Below are positions 24,928-37,092 of a stretch of 64,000 nucleotides of DNA, in pieces. A program made the position numbers and the translations under genes. The notes beneath the pieces were generated by a model. It did no database searches. It had not been told where the DNA came from and saw nothing but the letters and a program-made list of their open reading frames with translations. Positions within the stretch are counted from its first letter, which is position 1, and every line of letters begins with the position of its first letter. Origin of the DNA: Marinobacter lutaoensis (GTDB taxonomy: Bacteria > Pseudomonadota > Gammaproteobacteria > Pseudomonadales > Oleiphilaceae); contig NZ_MSCW01000004.1 in the NCBI RefSeq assembly GCF_001981305.1, positions 124,001 to 188,000 of the forward strand, given 5' to 3'.

Positions 24928-25920
24928 ATGAGACGTTCGCGCCTGTTCGCCGCCAGTACCGCCGTCGCTGCCGCCCTCGCCGGGGGCTGCGGCATGGAGG
25001 ATACCGGCTCCAATGCCCTCAACCCGGCCACCGACGTCGACCCGGTGTTCTCCAGTTTCACCCTGACCGAACAGACCGACACCACTCTGTTTCACGACCT
25101 GCTGCTGGCGCTTGAGCCGGCACCCTACAGCGAGCCGGAAGCCGACACCCTGGCCGAGGCCATCCGCGACCAGCTGGCCCTGTTCCTGAACCTGAGCTAC
25201 CAGCCCGGCCCGCCGCTCACCCTGGTGTCGGTCCGCAACCCCCTGGACCTGATGCGCCGGGTCATCGGCGAGAATGAGATCGAGAACTTCAATGAAGCAC
25301 GCCGTTACATCAGTGCCCGGATCGACGAGGGCGTCGCGGGGGAATACAGCAACACCACCAACGATGCCCTGGTCCGCTTCACCGACCAGGGCGCCATTTT
25401 CGAAGGGCGGCCGATCACCGACTACGAGTGGCGCTATCCGATCGTCAAGTGGGTCTACACCCCGGACACCTCGAACCGGGTTACCCGGGTGCTCACCTGG
25501 GTCGCGTCCGGCGAGTTTCCCGAGGGCAGCACCCGCCCCAGCGCCACCCTGGGAACTCAGTTCGACCCGTCCGGTTTCCAGGCCATCGGCTACAACGACG
25601 GCGCCCGCCTGCACAGCGAAGGCAGCGTGGTGATCGAAGGCGAACGGGAGATGGCCTTTGTCCGGGACTATGACGGCGAGAACACCGATGCGATCACCAT
25701 CGACGGCACCGCTGCCGGTACCGCGGAAGGCACGGCCGGTCCGGATTTCGAGTTCGGAGGGCAGACGGTGGATTGCCTGAAGGTGGTGATGCACTACGGC
25801 GAGAAGCGGGTCGATCTCTACACCTCGCGGGACGTCGATCCCGACGACGAGGCCTACTGCACGGCGCAAGACAGCCCGACCGCCAGCTACGCGACGGCCG
25901 ACACCGGCCTGCGCCCCTGA
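24928..25920 (+). CDS. Predicted lipoprotein, unknown function
   Basis: 330 aa with a lipoprotein signal ending in LAGGC (Cys21) and no further TM. It is rich in Asp/Thr and looks like a secreted beta-rich domain. AAAGGA precedes the ATG. It is divergent from the hybrid kinase, with the two starts about 130 bp apart, so shared regulation is possible, and it could be a ligand-binding partner of the DISM sensor. Family not recognised. Confidence 0.7.
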   Translation: MRRSRLFAASTAVAAALAGGCGMEDTGSNALNPATDVDPVFSSFTLTEQTDTTLFHDLLLALEPAPYSEPEADTLAEAIRDQLALFLNLSYQPGPPLTLVSVRNPLDLMRRVIGENEIENFNEARRYISARIDEGVAGEYSNTTNDALVRFTDQGAIFEGRPITDYEWRYPIVKWVYTPDTSNRVTRVLTWVASGEFPEGSTRPSATLGTQFDPSGFQAIGYNDGARLHSEGSVVIEGEREMAFVRDYDGENTDAITIDGTAAGTAEGTAGPDFEFGGQTVDCLKVVMHYGEKRVDLYTSRDVDPDDEAYCTAQDSPTASYATADTGLRP

Positions 25921-25926
25921 CCGGGG

Positions 25927-26175
25927 TCAAGTATCGTCCAGCCCCTTCAGGCCCCAGTTCCGAAGGAACCCCTTCTTGCGGTCGATGAGCCGCTGGTAGG
26001 TCGCGATCATGATGGCGGCGTGGGGGGCCCGGATCAAGCGCAGGGTTTCGATGCGGCGCTCCAGCCGCTCCACTTCCGACCGGATCTGCTCGCAGACGTG
26101 GCTGCGCACGCTGTCGTGGTGGTCCAGGTTGACCGAGCGGCGCTCCGGGTGCCCGGAACGATTGGGCTTGTCCAT
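25927..26175 (-). CDS. Small helical protein, 82 aa
   Basis: Charged protein with a long central helix (HDSVRSHVCEQIRSEVERLERRI) and a basic end, LIDRKKGFLRNWGLKGLDDT. GAGGACCCC before the ATG at 26175 supports this start over 26190 and 26217. Convergent with the lipoprotein gene, 6 bp between stops. No recognised family. Confidence 0.55.
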   Translation of the reverse strand: MDKPNRSGHPERRSVNLDHHDSVRSHVCEQIRSEVERLERRIETLRLIRAPHAAIMIATYQRLIDRKKGFLRNWGLKGLDDT

Positions 26176-26316
26176 GGGGTCCTCATCCATTGAGTCGTTG
26201 CTCGTCCATTTTGGCAATGGGGCTCAGTGTGCCTCGTTGTCCCGCCGGTCACAATAAACGTGAACAGAGTTTCACTTAGGTTGGCACCGACGGACAGACA
26301 CGACGCGATGGTTTTC

Positions 26317-26343
26317 TTTACACGCACCATCCCCTGCTATAGT
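26317..26343 (+). promoter_or_regulatory. Candidate promoter of the 114-aa gene
   Basis: TTTACA (26317-26322), a 15-bp spacer and TATAGT (26338-26343) lie 63 bp ahead of the ATG. The spacer is short, so this is tentative. Confidence 0.35.
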
Positions 26344-26405
26344 TCCCTTGAAATTCAAAACACCGGGTCTGGCCCCACCAGGCCCCCCACGAATCCGAGC
26401 GAGCC

Positions 26406-26750
26406 ATGACCGAAGCCACCGTTGCCGACACCCTGCGAGAATACCAGTCCCTGCTGGAGCTTCTGGACGATGCCTACTGGGAAGCCAGCACCATCCAGCA
26501 CAAGGACATGCTCTATGACATCATCAGCATCCTGAGTCAGGAGGTGGCCGAAATTAACAAACTGAGCATCCAGGACCACCATTACCCCTACGAGGTCATC
26601 ACCGAGGGCATCCGCCGGGTTGTCCCCAAACTCGAGCGGCTCGATGAAAACCGCGAGGACGTGATCCAGCGAACCCAGACCCTCACCGACTTCCGGGACA
26701 TCCTGTCCTCCGTGCTGGGCATTCTGGAAGCCCAGGTCAAAACCCTGTAG
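26406..26750 (+). CDS. Hypothetical acidic helical protein, 114 aa
   Basis: Nearly all-helical, acidic cytoplasmic protein (no signal, no TM) ending FRDILSSVLGILEAQVKTL. Codon use matches neighbours and the coding frame is clean between two other genes, so it is likely real. Function unknown. Confidence 0.6.
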   Translation: MTEATVADTLREYQSLLELLDDAYWEASTIQHKDMLYDIISILSQEVAEINKLSIQDHHYPYEVITEGIRRVVPKLERLDENREDVIQRTQTLTDFRDILSSVLGILEAQVKTL

Positions 26751-26766
26751 GCCCGAGGCACGGGCC

Positions 26767-28053
26767 TCAGCCTACGGCCAGCGGTCGTTCCTGTTCCGGC
26801 AGCAACGGGAACGCCTGGCACACGTCGTAGACAAACCGCACCAATGCCGGCAGATGGTGCGCGACCAGCGGCAGGCCGGTGGTCAGCAGGCTGACCGAAA
26901 TATCCCGCGCCGGGTCCGCCCAACACAGCTTGTTGATCAGCCCGATATGGCCGAACGCATGGCGGCTGCGGGGCCCCCAGAGACCAACCGGATTGCCGCC
27001 CAGCATCATGCCGGCGCTGAAACGCATGGGCACCAGCATGGTCCGGTCGAGCTGCAGTGACCCGAACTGCTGCACCGCCCGCCGGACCGTCATCTCGCTG
27101 CAGATGCGCCGCCCGTTCCAGACTCCGCCGTTGAGCATCATCTGGAAAAACCGCCCCATCTCCTCGGCGGTGCCACACAGATTGCCCGCCGGGATCACGG
27201 CTTCCTGGAAACGGGGATCGTTGGTCACGGCCTCCACCGTGCGGATGTCCCCCCCCAGGGCGCGACGGACAATCCAGGACACCGGAAATGGCGGCGTCGG
27301 ACCGGTGGCATAGTTCAGGGCCAGATCATCCAGATGTGCCGGCTCGACACCGTAGGTGAACCAGCGCATGCCCATCGGCTTGCGCAGGTAGCGGTCCAGG
27401 TAGGCTTCGATGCTGTCGCCGGTGACCTTTTCCAGCACCCGCTGCAGCACGAAACCACCGGTGATGGCATGGTAGGCCACCTTGCCGCCATCCACCGCCA
27501 CCGGCCGGGCCTGGCAGAGAATGCGCCAGACCTCGTCGCGGTCCCACAGCACCTCGATCGGCGTGTCCTTGGGAATGGCCGGAATCCCGCCCCGGTGGGA
27601 CAGGATCTGGTGAACCGTGATGGTTCGCTTGCCCCGGCGGCCGAACTCCGGGCAGTAGTAGGACACCGGGTCCGTCAGATTGACCAGCCCCTGCTCCGAC
27701 AGCCGGTGCATCAGCAGCGCCGTGACCGCCTTGGACGCGGAGAAATAGCAGATGGGGGTTTCCGTGGTCATGGGCACGCGCGCCGTCTCGGCGCTGTCGC
27801 CCGGGCCGTTACCCCGGGCGTGACCGATGGCCCGGTGCAGTATCGGCAGGCCCCGGTGCCGCAGGGACAGCTGGATGCCCGGATGCACGCCGGTGCGGTA
27901 CAAGGCTTCCACGGAGCGCCAGAGCGCCTCGGCGACGGCGGGGTCGACGCCGGCCGCGGCCGGGTCCTCGGTGGCGGCGTCCCGGAAGGTGACGGCGCCA
28001 AGATCATCCGGCAGGGCACAGACATTCAGGGCTCGGCGGGCCAAGGCATGCAT
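26767..28053 (-). CDS. Beta-lactamase-fold serine hydrolase (class C/EstB-like)
   Basis: 428 aa, no signal peptide, so probably a cytoplasmic esterase-type enzyme rather than an antibiotic-degrading beta-lactamase. Ser-x-x-Lys is SASK in CYFSASKAVTALL; YHAIT stands at the Tyr position of the Yxx motif, and HIGLINKLCW near the C-terminus corresponds to the KTG-like strand. AGGAA at 7 bp supports the ATG at 28053; the frame extends to 28293 without a better start. Confidence 0.82.
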   Translation of the reverse strand: MHALARRALNVCALPDDLGAVTFRDAATEDPAAAGVDPAVAEALWRSVEALYRTGVHPGIQLSLRHRGLPILHRAIGHARGNGPGDSAETARVPMTTETPICYFSASKAVTALLMHRLSEQGLVNLTDPVSYYCPEFGRRGKRTITVHQILSHRGGIPAIPKDTPIEVLWDRDEVWRILCQARPVAVDGGKVAYHAITGGFVLQRVLEKVTGDSIEAYLDRYLRKPMGMRWFTYGVEPAHLDDLALNYATGPTPPFPVSWIVRRALGGDIRTVEAVTNDPRFQEAVIPAGNLCGTAEEMGRFFQMMLNGGVWNGRRICSEMTVRRAVQQFGSLQLDRTMLVPMRFSAGMMLGGNPVGLWGPRSRHAFGHIGLINKLCWADPARDISVSLLTTGLPLVAHHLPALVRFVYDVCQAFPLLPEQERPLAVG

Positions 28054-28144
28054 AGAACGGTTCCTGGGTGAGGGTTGGCGTTGTCCCGGCAGTGTATGCC
28101 GCGGAAGCCGCCGGCGCATTGACCACAACGGCCCCGGTGCCGCG

Positions 28145-29395
28145 TCACGGGCCGAAGCCGGCACCCTGACTCGGCTTCGGCCGGCGACTCGCGTGCGATC
28201 CCGGGGCCACCACGACGCAGTTGCGCCCCTGGGACTTGGCCTGGTACATGGCCCGGTCGGCCGACGCAAACAGCCGGTCCGCCTGGTCGCCATGGTCGGG
28301 ATACACCGCCACGCCGATACTCACGGTCAGCGGGATCACCACGCCGGAGCCGAGGATGCAGCGGTGTTCGCTGACCCGCTGACGCAGGCGCTCGGCGGTC
28401 TCGGCGGCGCCGCGGGCGTCCATCTCCGGCAGAATGACAACAAATTCCTCGCCACCGAAACGGCCGACGATGTCCACCGTGCGCACGCTTTCGGCCAGCA
28501 GCCGCGTGACCGAGCGCAGCACCAGATCCCCGGCGGCGTGGCCATAAGTGTCATTGATGTCCTTGAAATGATCGAAGTCGATCCAGAGCAGAGCCATGGA
28601 GCGCCGGTAGCGGCTCGCCCTCTGCAGCTCCTCCTCCAACAGACGCGTCGCCTCGCGACGGTTGTACAGGCCGGTCAGCACGTCCCGGGTCGCCATTTCC
28701 TCCAGTTCCACCTCCAGGCGCTTGCGATCCGAAACGTCCAGAATGATCCCTTCCAGCACCCGCTCGCCGTTGTCCCCCTCGACGCCGCGCCCGCGCTCCC
28801 AGACCCAGATCTGGCTGCCGTCCTTGCGGATCACGGGATACTCCAGGGAAAACGATTCATTCCTGGCCACGGCGGCCGTCAGTTCCTGCGTGACCCGGTC
28901 GCTGTTGTCCTTGTCGGCGATCAAGTCGGCGTAGCTGACCACGCGGTTGCGGATCAGCTCGTCCGGCTGGTAGCCGGTCAGCCGCACACAGCCCTGGGAC
29001 ACGAACAGCATGGTCCAGTGGTCATCGAACAGGCAGCGGTACGCCATACCGGGCAGATTATCCATCAGGATCGAGAGCTGACGCTCGCGCTTGCGCAGGG
29101 CCTGACGCTGATGGTGCTGCAACGCCAGCAGGCGACGGTCCTTGTCGAACTGGCGCAGGGTGGCGACAAACAGCACCACGCCGGTGATCAGAACGAAGAA
29201 CAGGCCCTTCCAGGTCTGCACCGCGGACAGCATCGCCGGATCCGGAAACCAGAGCTCCGCCAGGCGGTCGGAAAACGTGATCCAGCAGTAGCCAGCGACG
29301 ATGTAGATCAGGGCGCCCCACAAAGCCCGACGGGCCGGCTCGCGACGATCCGAGAGCCACCTCAGGCTTTGCTTGTCGATACCGGATCTAGGCAT
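28145..29395 (-). CDS. Membrane diguanylate cyclase with PAS domain
   Basis: 416 aa: two TM helices (about 25-45 and 65-85) with a very short periplasmic loop, a PAS/PAC domain (about 105-240), then GGDEF (about 250-405). The active site is GGEEF preceded five residues upstream by RTVD, the RxxD inhibitory site, so it should make c-di-GMP with product inhibition. No EAL domain is present. The gene follows icd on the same strand but is separated by a strong terminator. Confidence 0.9.
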   Translation of the reverse strand: MPRSGIDKQSLRWLSDRREPARRALWGALIYIVAGYCWITFSDRLAELWFPDPAMLSAVQTWKGLFFVLITGVVLFVATLRQFDKDRRLLALQHHQRQALRKRERQLSILMDNLPGMAYRCLFDDHWTMLFVSQGCVRLTGYQPDELIRNRVVSYADLIADKDNSDRVTQELTAAVARNESFSLEYPVIRKDGSQIWVWERGRGVEGDNGERVLEGIILDVSDRKRLEVELEEMATRDVLTGLYNRREATRLLEEELQRASRYRRSMALLWIDFDHFKDINDTYGHAAGDLVLRSVTRLLAESVRTVDIVGRFGGEEFVVILPEMDARGAAETAERLRQRVSEHRCILGSGVVIPLTVSIGVAVYPDHGDQADRLFASADRAMYQAKSQGRNCVVVAPGSHASRRPKPSQGAGFGP

Positions 29396-29485
29396 GGGCA
29401 CCCTGTAACAAAAAGACACAAAGACTGTACGAAAAATAGCCCCATCCACCCCATAAGTCGAGAATCTTCCGGCCTCGGAGGGGGC

Positions 29486-29521
29486 AAACAAAAGCCCGGG
29501 CCGTCTGCCGACGGCCCGGGC
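29486..29521 (-). terminator. Terminator of icd
   Basis: On the minus strand GCCCGGGCCGTC, loop GGCA, GACGGCCCGGGC then TTTTGTTT. The 12-bp perfect stem lies 46 bp after the icd stop. Confidence 0.9.
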
Positions 29522-29566
29522 CCTTGCCGATAACCCGGGGCGTAACCCCGGGCAACCAGGTCTCCG

Positions 29567-31810
<2,244 letters not shown>

Positions 31811-31917
31811 TTTCGTCCTCAGGCTATTGGGTGGATTCAGGACGGCCAGGGCAGGGTCCTGCGTCTTTTGGACGCACGGCCTGTGCCATGACGGATGGTA
31901 AAACTTTTGATAGGGCT

Positions 31918-31960
31918 ACTAAGATACCATTTTTTCCTGAATTCTGGTTACGATCTTAGT
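31918..31960. repeat. Inverted repeat flanking the icd transcription start
   Basis: ACTAAGAT (31918-31925) and ATCTTAGT (31953-31960) are perfect 8-bp inverted arms 27 bp apart. One arm overlaps the -10 of the icd promoter candidate, the other is just downstream of the start, as expected of a looping or dimeric repressor site. Confidence 0.5.
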
Positions 31961-31985
31961 ATAAGAACGGACTCAAAAGTGCCAG
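31958..31985 (-). promoter_or_regulatory. Candidate promoter of icd
   Basis: CTGGCA (31980-31985), 16-bp spacer, TATACT (31958-31963) on the minus strand, about 140 bp ahead of the ATG, in an AT-rich patch. The remainder of the 370-bp gap 31811-32181 contains the inverted repeat and the stem-loop listed separately; no gene is seen in it. Confidence 0.45.
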
Positions 31986-32093
31986 AACTCCCGTTACAGG
32001 ACGATGAAATGGCGGGAATTTACGAAACTTTCTAACATTTTGATTTTACTGGAACGGGCCTGCGGCAACGGGGCCGGCGCCACACCCCGGGCG

Positions 32094-32133
32094 ACTCGGC
32101 CGTGCCCCGGAGCGGGGTTCGGCACGGCCGAGT
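32094..32133. terminator. GC-rich stem-loop after the acetoacetate-CoA ligase gene
   Basis: ACTCGGCCGTGCC (32094-32106) pairs perfectly with GGCACGGCCGAGT (32121-32133) around a 14-nt loop, about 50 bp past the stop of the ligase gene. There is no T-run, so it may act with Rho or protect the 3' end. Confidence 0.6.
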
Positions 32134-32181
32134 GCCACGCGACATTGTCAACAATACGGCAGGCGCAACCGCCGGAGCGCC

Positions 32182-34173
32182 CTAGCCTGCCGGCAACAAC
32201 CCCGCCTGTTCAAGCCGCTCGCGGATCAGGTCCAGCGCCTGGGGATTACCCAGGGCATCCCGGTTGTCGGCCTTGCTGGAGCCGTTGATCAGCCGGGCCA
32301 CCGCCAGCTCCACTTTCTTGCCGCTGCGGGTGTAGGGAATGTCCGGCACCTCGACAATGTGCTTCGGCACATGCCGGGGGCTGGCCCCCTCGCGAATCCG
32401 GCCTTTCAGCCGCTGGACCAGCTCCCCGGTCAGGGCCTGGCCTTCGGCCGGCACCACCAGCAACACCACCTCCACGTCGCCATCGACCTGGCGGCCCACC
32501 ACCAGGCTGTCCTTGACCTCGGGAACGGTCTCCACCTGGCGGTAGATTTCGGCGGTGCCGATGCGCACACCGCCCGGGTTCAGGGTGGCATCGGAGCGGC
32601 CGTAAATAATGGCGCCACCGTGTTCGGTGAATTCAATGAAATCGCCGTGCGCCCAGACTCCGGGGAAGGTGTTGAAGTAGGCGTCGCGGTATCGCTCGCC
32701 CTCGGGGTCGGCCCAGAAACAGACCGGCATGGACGGCAGCGGCTGGCGGCACACCAGCTCGCCCCGGCCCTCGGTCACCGGCTGGCCGTCATCGCCGTAG
32801 GCGGCCGCATCGACACCGAGGAAACGGCACTGAATTTCACCCCGGCGCACCGGCAGCAGCGGACAGGCGCCGACGAAACAGCCGCAGATGTCGGTACCGC
32901 CGGCGATGGAACCCAGCAGCGCCTTCGGGGCACCGTCGTCATAGATCCAGTCGTAGTCTTCCGGCAACAGCGGTGAGCCGGTGGAAAACACCACCCGCAG
33001 GGCACTCTGGTCCAGGGTTCGGGCCGGTTGCAGACCCGCCTTGCGGCAGCCGGCGATGAACCGGGCGCTGGTACCGAAGTGGGTCACCCGCTCTTCGGCC
33101 ACGGTGCGCCACAGGAAGCCCAGGTCCGGGTAGCCCGGCGAGCCGTCCACGGTGATCACGGTGGCTCCGGTCATCAGCGCCGAAGCCTGCCAGTTCCACA
33201 TCATCCAGCCACAGGTGGTGAAATAGAGGAAGCGGTCTTCGGGGCCGACATCGCCGTGCAGCATCAGCTCTTTGGCGTGGTTCACCAGCAACCCGGCGGT
33301 GCCGTGCACGATGCACTTGGGTTTGCCGGTGGTGCCGGAGGAATAGAGGATGTACACCGGATGCTCCGGTGCCACCGGCGTGAATGACGGCGGCTGACCG
33401 GCACCGGCGGCCAGGGCGTCCTGCCAGAGGGTCACCTTGTCTCCGGGTACCGGCGGCTGGTCCGGCAGTTGCGGCACACTGATCACAGTCTTCAGCGACG
33501 GCAGGCTGGCGATCAGCTCGGCGAACTCCTGCTGTCGCGGGAACACCTTGCCGCCATAGCCGTAACCATTGACCACGATCAGTGCCGCCGGCTCGATCTG
33601 ACCGAAGCGGTCATTGATGGCGCCGATGCCAAAGTCCGGCGACGCGGAGCTCCAGATGGCGCCCAGGCTGGTGGCCGCCAGCATGCCCACCATGGCCTCG
33701 TAGCCGTTGGTGACCACACCCGCCACCCGGTCGCCCGGGCCGATGCCCTGGCTGCGCAGGAAGGCCTCCAGCGCACCGGCGTCCGCCTTCAGCTCGGCGT
33801 AGGTCTTGCGCAGCACCGGGCGGGTCTCGCAGTAGGCGACGATGGCCTCCCGCCCGGCGTGATCGCCGTCCGCCAGGCGCAGCAGGTTGGCGGCGAAATT
33901 CAGGCGCATGCCCGGGAACCACTCGGCGCCGGGCATGTCGCGCCGGCCCAGAACCCGCTCGGCGGGGGTCTCGCAGACCAGGCCACAGTAGTCCCAGACT
34001 GCCTGCCAGAAGGTCTCCAGCTGGTCGATGGACCACTGATGCAGGGCATGGTAGTCCGGGAAGGGACCGAACCCCCTGGACTCCAGCCAGGCCTTGAACC
34101 GGCCCATTCGGGACGACTGCAAGGTATCCTCGGAGGGAGACCAGACCACCGGTGATTGTTCTGTTGTACTCAT
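32182..34173 (-). CDS. Acetoacetate-CoA ligase (acetoacetyl-CoA synthetase)
   Basis: 663 aa ANL-superfamily enzyme that activates acetoacetate to acetoacetyl-CoA using ATP. P-loop [18 protein letters not shown], the family N-terminal block ([18 protein letters not shown]) and the C-terminal catalytic Lys in SGKKVELAV are present. Length is typical of AacS. Last gene of the dctPQM-bdhA operon: the product of the dehydrogenase is its substrate, and thiolase would then give two acetyl-CoA. It starts 15 bp after the dehydrogenase stop. Confidence 0.93.
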   Translation of the reverse strand: MSTTEQSPVVWSPSEDTLQSSRMGRFKAWLESRGFGPFPDYHALHQWSIDQLETFWQAVWDYCGLVCETPAERVLGRRDMPGAEWFPGMRLNFAANLLRLADGDHAGREAIVAYCETRPVLRKTYAELKADAGALEAFLRSQGIGPGDRVAGVVTNGYEAMVGMLAATSLGAIWSSASPDFGIGAINDRFGQIEPAALIVVNGYGYGGKVFPRQQEFAELIASLPSLKTVISVPQLPDQPPVPGDKVTLWQDALAAGAGQPPSFTPVAPEHPVYILYSSGTTGKPKCIVHGTAGLLVNHAKELMLHGDVGPEDRFLYFTTCGWMMWNWQASALMTGATVITVDGSPGYPDLGFLWRTVAEERVTHFGTSARFIAGCRKAGLQPARTLDQSALRVVFSTGSPLLPEDYDWIYDDGAPKALLGSIAGGTDICGCFVGACPLLPVRRGEIQCRFLGVDAAAYGDDGQPVTEGRGELVCRQPLPSMPVCFWADPEGERYRDAYFNTFPGVWAHGDFIEFTEHGGAIIYGRSDATLNPGGVRIGTAEIYRQVETVPEVKDSLVVGRQVDGDVEVVLLVVPAEGQALTGELVQRLKGRIREGASPRHVPKHIVEVPDIPYTRSGKKVELAVARLINGSSKADNRDALGNPQALDLIRERLEQAGLLPAG

Positions 34174-34188
34174 CCGTCTCTCCTGTCG

Positions 34189-34968
34189 TTACTGCATGTG
34201 CCAGCCGTGACTGACCACGAAGGACTGCCCGGTCAGCGCGGCGGACGGGAATGCGGCCAGATGCACGGCCAGCTCCGCCACATCTTCGAGGGTGGTGAAC
34301 TGGCCGTCCACGGTGTTCTTCAGCATCACATTGCGGATCACATCCTGCTCGGAAATGCCCAGCTCCCGGGCCTGCTCCGGAATCTGCTTGTCCACCAGCG
34401 GCGTGCGGACAAAGCCCGGGCAGATAATGTTACTGCGCACGCCGTGTTCCGCTCCCTCCTTGGCCACCGCCCGGCACAGCCCCAGCATGCCGTGCTTGGC
34501 GGCGACGTAAGGGGCCTTCAGAGGCGAGGCTTCCAGCGAGTGCACCGAGCCCATGTACAGCATGGTACCACCACCGTTGGCGTACATCTGCCGCAACGCG
34601 GCGCGGGTCAGCAGGAAGGCTCCGTCCAGGTGCACGCTGACCACCCGGCGCCAGTCCGCCAGGTCCAGTGTGTGCACCGGTTCGATGTGCTGAATGCCGG
34701 CGTTGGCCAGGGCAATGTCGAGGCCACCCCAGGTAGCCACCACCTGCTGAACGCCCGCCTCCACCGCCTGCTCGTCGGTGACATCCATGGCGATGGCCAG
34801 GGCGGTGCCGCCGGCCGCCTCGATGGCAGCGACGGTCTCGCCGGCGCTGTCCAGGGTCAGGTCGGCCACCGCCACTTTGGCGCCTTCACGACCGTAGGCT
34901 TCGGCGATGGCTCGGCCGATGCCGCGACCGGCACCGGTAATCAGGGCAATCCGATTGGTAAGACGCAT
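34189..34968 (-). CDS. bdhA: 3-hydroxybutyrate dehydrogenase
   Basis: SDR enzyme of 259 aa: Rossmann motif [14 protein letters not shown], catalytic Ser in [10 protein letters not shown] and YVAAKHG, plus the family segment [20 protein letters not shown] typical of 3-hydroxybutyrate dehydrogenases. It oxidises (R)-3-hydroxybutyrate to acetoacetate with NAD+. It lies between dctM (12 bp) and the acetoacetate-CoA ligase (15 bp), which fixes its role in catabolism of the imported substrate. Confidence 0.93.
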   Translation of the reverse strand: MRLTNRIALITGAGRGIGRAIAEAYGREGAKVAVADLTLDSAGETVAAIEAAGGTALAIAMDVTDEQAVEAGVQQVVATWGGLDIALANAGIQHIEPVHTLDLADWRRVVSVHLDGAFLLTRAALRQMYANGGGTMLYMGSVHSLEASPLKAPYVAAKHGMLGLCRAVAKEGAEHGVRSNIICPGFVRTPLVDKQIPEQARELGISEQDVIRNVMLKNTVDGQFTTLEDVAELAVHLAAFPSAALTGQSFVVSHGWHMQ

Positions 34969-34980
34969 GACACAGTCTCC

Positions 34981-36345
34981 TTAGTCATAGGCCACACTGG
35001 GCAGCCAGGTGGCGATCTCCGGCACCAGGAACACAACGGCCAGGGCCAGCAGCTGAATGAGAATGTAGGGCGCCACGCCCCGGTAGATGTCGGTGACCTT
35101 GATCTCCGGCGGCGCCACGCCCTTGATGTAGAACAGGGCAAACCCCACCGGCGGGGTCAGGAACGACGTCTGCAGACACATGGCGAACAGGATGGTGAAC
35201 CAGACCAGGTCGAAGCCCAGCTGCTGCACCACCGGCGCCACCAGCGGCAGAATGATCAGGGTAATCTCCACCCAGTCCAGGAAGAAGCCCAGCAGAAACA
35301 CCGCCGCCAGGATCGTCAGCACCACGCCATAGGGCCCGAACGGCAGGCCCAGCAACGCCTCCTCGATGACGGTGTCGCCGCCCAGGCCCCGCAGCACCAC
35401 GGAAAACGCGGTGGCACCGAGGAAGATGGCAAAGATGAACGACGCGGTACGGGTGGTCTGGTACAGCGACGAACGCAGCACACTGAGATTGAGCCGACGC
35501 GCGGCGATCGCCAGGATCAGCGCACCCAGGGCACCGACACCGGACGCCTCGGTGGGAGTGGCAAGGCCGGCGAAGATCGAGCCCAGCACGCCGAGGATCA
35601 GCGCGGCGGTCGGCAGCACCGCTTTGGCCACCTCCCAGACCACGCGCCAGGTCACCGGTTCCAGGCCCTCCGGCACCGGCGCGATGCGCGGCTGCAGCAG
35701 CGGCCGACCCAAGGCATAGATCACGTACATGGCGCCAAGCAGAAGCCCGGGCAGGAACGCCCCCATGAACAGATCGCCCACCGACGCTTCCGGCACCGCC
35801 AGCCGGTCGGCCATCAGCACCAGCATGATCGACGGCGGAATCAGGATTCCCAGGGTGCCGGTGGCACAGGCGGTACCCACGGCAAAGCCCTTGTCGTACT
35901 TGTTCTGCATCATCACCGGCAGCGACAGCATGCCCAGCAGCACCACCGAGGCGCCGATAATGCCGGTGGTGGCCGCCAGCAGCACGCCGATCACGATCAC
36001 CGTCACCGCGAAGCCGCCACGAACGTTGCCGAACAGTTTGACCATACTCTTCATCAGGCGCTCAGCGACGCCGGACTGGTCCAGCATAATACCCATGAAG
36101 ATGAACATCGGCAGCGCCACCAACGTCTCGCTCTCGACGATGCCCCAGATCCGTTCCGGTACCAGCCCCATGGAGGAGGGGTAGTCGAACCACAGGTTGG
36201 CACCGAAGTCCTCCACCGCCACCACCCCGACCAGGGTCCAGATCACAGCGGTGCCCCCCAGCACCCAAGCCACCGGGAAACCGGTCATCAGGAGCACCCC
36301 GAAGGTCAGGAACATACCGATGACAAACAAGGTTTCGAGTTCCAT
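34981..36345 (-). CDS. dctM: TRAP transporter large permease
   Basis: 454 aa DctM subunit with about 12-13 TM segments and the family block IGASVVLLGMLSLPVMM. It forms the Na+-driven channel of a tripartite ATP-independent periplasmic transporter together with DctQ and DctP. Its start and the dctQ stop share a base. Confidence 0.93.
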   Translation of the reverse strand: MELETLFVIGMFLTFGVLLMTGFPVAWVLGGTAVIWTLVGVVAVEDFGANLWFDYPSSMGLVPERIWGIVESETLVALPMFIFMGIMLDQSGVAERLMKSMVKLFGNVRGGFAVTVIVIGVLLAATTGIIGASVVLLGMLSLPVMMQNKYDKGFAVGTACATGTLGILIPPSIMLVLMADRLAVPEASVGDLFMGAFLPGLLLGAMYVIYALGRPLLQPRIAPVPEGLEPVTWRVVWEVAKAVLPTAALILGVLGSIFAGLATPTEASGVGALGALILAIAARRLNLSVLRSSLYQTTRTASFIFAIFLGATAFSVVLRGLGGDTVIEEALLGLPFGPYGVVLTILAAVFLLGFFLDWVEITLIILPLVAPVVQQLGFDLVWFTILFAMCLQTSFLTPPVGFALFYIKGVAPPEIKVTDIYRGVAPYILIQLLALAVVFLVPEIATWLPSVAYD

Positions 36346-36983
36346 CAGGCCGTGCCTCCCTTGACCGAGTGACCGTTCTCCACCTTGATCGGACGGGGAA
36401 AGCCGAACAGCAGGGCGGTGACCTTGAGCAACCGGGACAGCGCCGCCACCGCAATCAGCGCAAAGGCCAGCGCCAGAATGGCCTTGAGCACCCAGCGATG
36501 GGGCAGGCCGGCCGGGGCCGGGCTGGTTTCGCCCACCTCATAGGCACTGATGGCGTAGGGCACCATCTCGTACACCGCCAGCGCCAGGAACGGCAGCAAC
36601 AGCAGCAGCAGGCCGAACAGCTCGATCCAGGCCTGGGTTTTCAACGACCAGCGCTCATGCAGGACATCGACCCGCACATGATCGTCCACCACCAGGGTGT
36701 AGGACAGCCCCAGCAGCCAACCGGCGCCGGCCACATGCCACTGCAGTTCTTCCAGCAAGACCGAACCCTGGCCAAACACATACCGGCCCACCACCGCCCA
36801 GATGATGATCCCGGTAACCACCAGCCAGAACCAGGCGGCCCCCTTGCCGATCCGCAGCAGGCCGGCATCGAGCCACTGGCTGATCCGGGTGGTGGGCAAC
36901 TCGGTATGGTGATGAAGGAATTCGTCGGCGTCGGGAATGGACGCGCGCGGACTCCCGGAGGAGCCGTGATCAGACACCGTCAT
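36345..36983 (-). CDS. dctQ: TRAP transporter small permease
   Basis: 212 aa DctQ subunit with four TM helices between residues about 50 and 195 and the conserved E-E-L-Q-W-H segment (LLEELQWHVAGAGWLLG). A 40-residue charged N-terminal cytoplasmic extension is longer than usual. It is separated from dctP by 109 bp holding two hairpins. Confidence 0.9.
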   Translation of the reverse strand: MTVSDHGSSGSPRASIPDADEFLHHHTELPTTRISQWLDAGLLRIGKGAAWFWLVVTGIIIWAVVGRYVFGQGSVLLEELQWHVAGAGWLLGLSYTLVVDDHVRVDVLHERWSLKTQAWIELFGLLLLLLPFLALAVYEMVPYAISAYEVGETSPAPAGLPHRWVLKAILALAFALIAVAALSRLLKVTALLFGFPRPIKVENGHSVKGGTA

Positions 36984-37023
36984 GGCTGAATACCTCGTTC
37001 AGAAAGCGTCGGAGCGAAACGAC

Positions 37024-37043
37024 GATGGCCCCGAAGGGCCATC
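37024..37043. repeat. Hairpin 1 in the dctP-dctQ gap
   Basis: GATGGCCC and GGGCCATC pair around a 4-nt loop (CGAA on +). With the neighbouring larger hairpin it may stabilise the dctP message, keeping binding protein in excess over permease. Confidence 0.5.
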
Positions 37044-37049
37044 AAGGTG

Positions 37050-37080
37050 GATGCCGGCACCGGAGGGCGGCGCCGGCATC
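37050..37080. repeat. Hairpin 2 in the dctP-dctQ gap
   Basis: GATGCCGGC and GCCGGCATC form a 9-bp stem with a GC-rich loop 13 bp after the dctP stop. No T-run follows, so partial termination or mRNA protection is more likely than full termination. Confidence 0.5.
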
Positions 37081-37092
37081 CCGGTCGGTGAT

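Noticed and set aside
26767..28053. Class C beta-lactamase resistance gene
   Set aside because: No signal peptide and no AmpR-type regulator nearby; the sequence fits cytoplasmic EstB-like esterases better.
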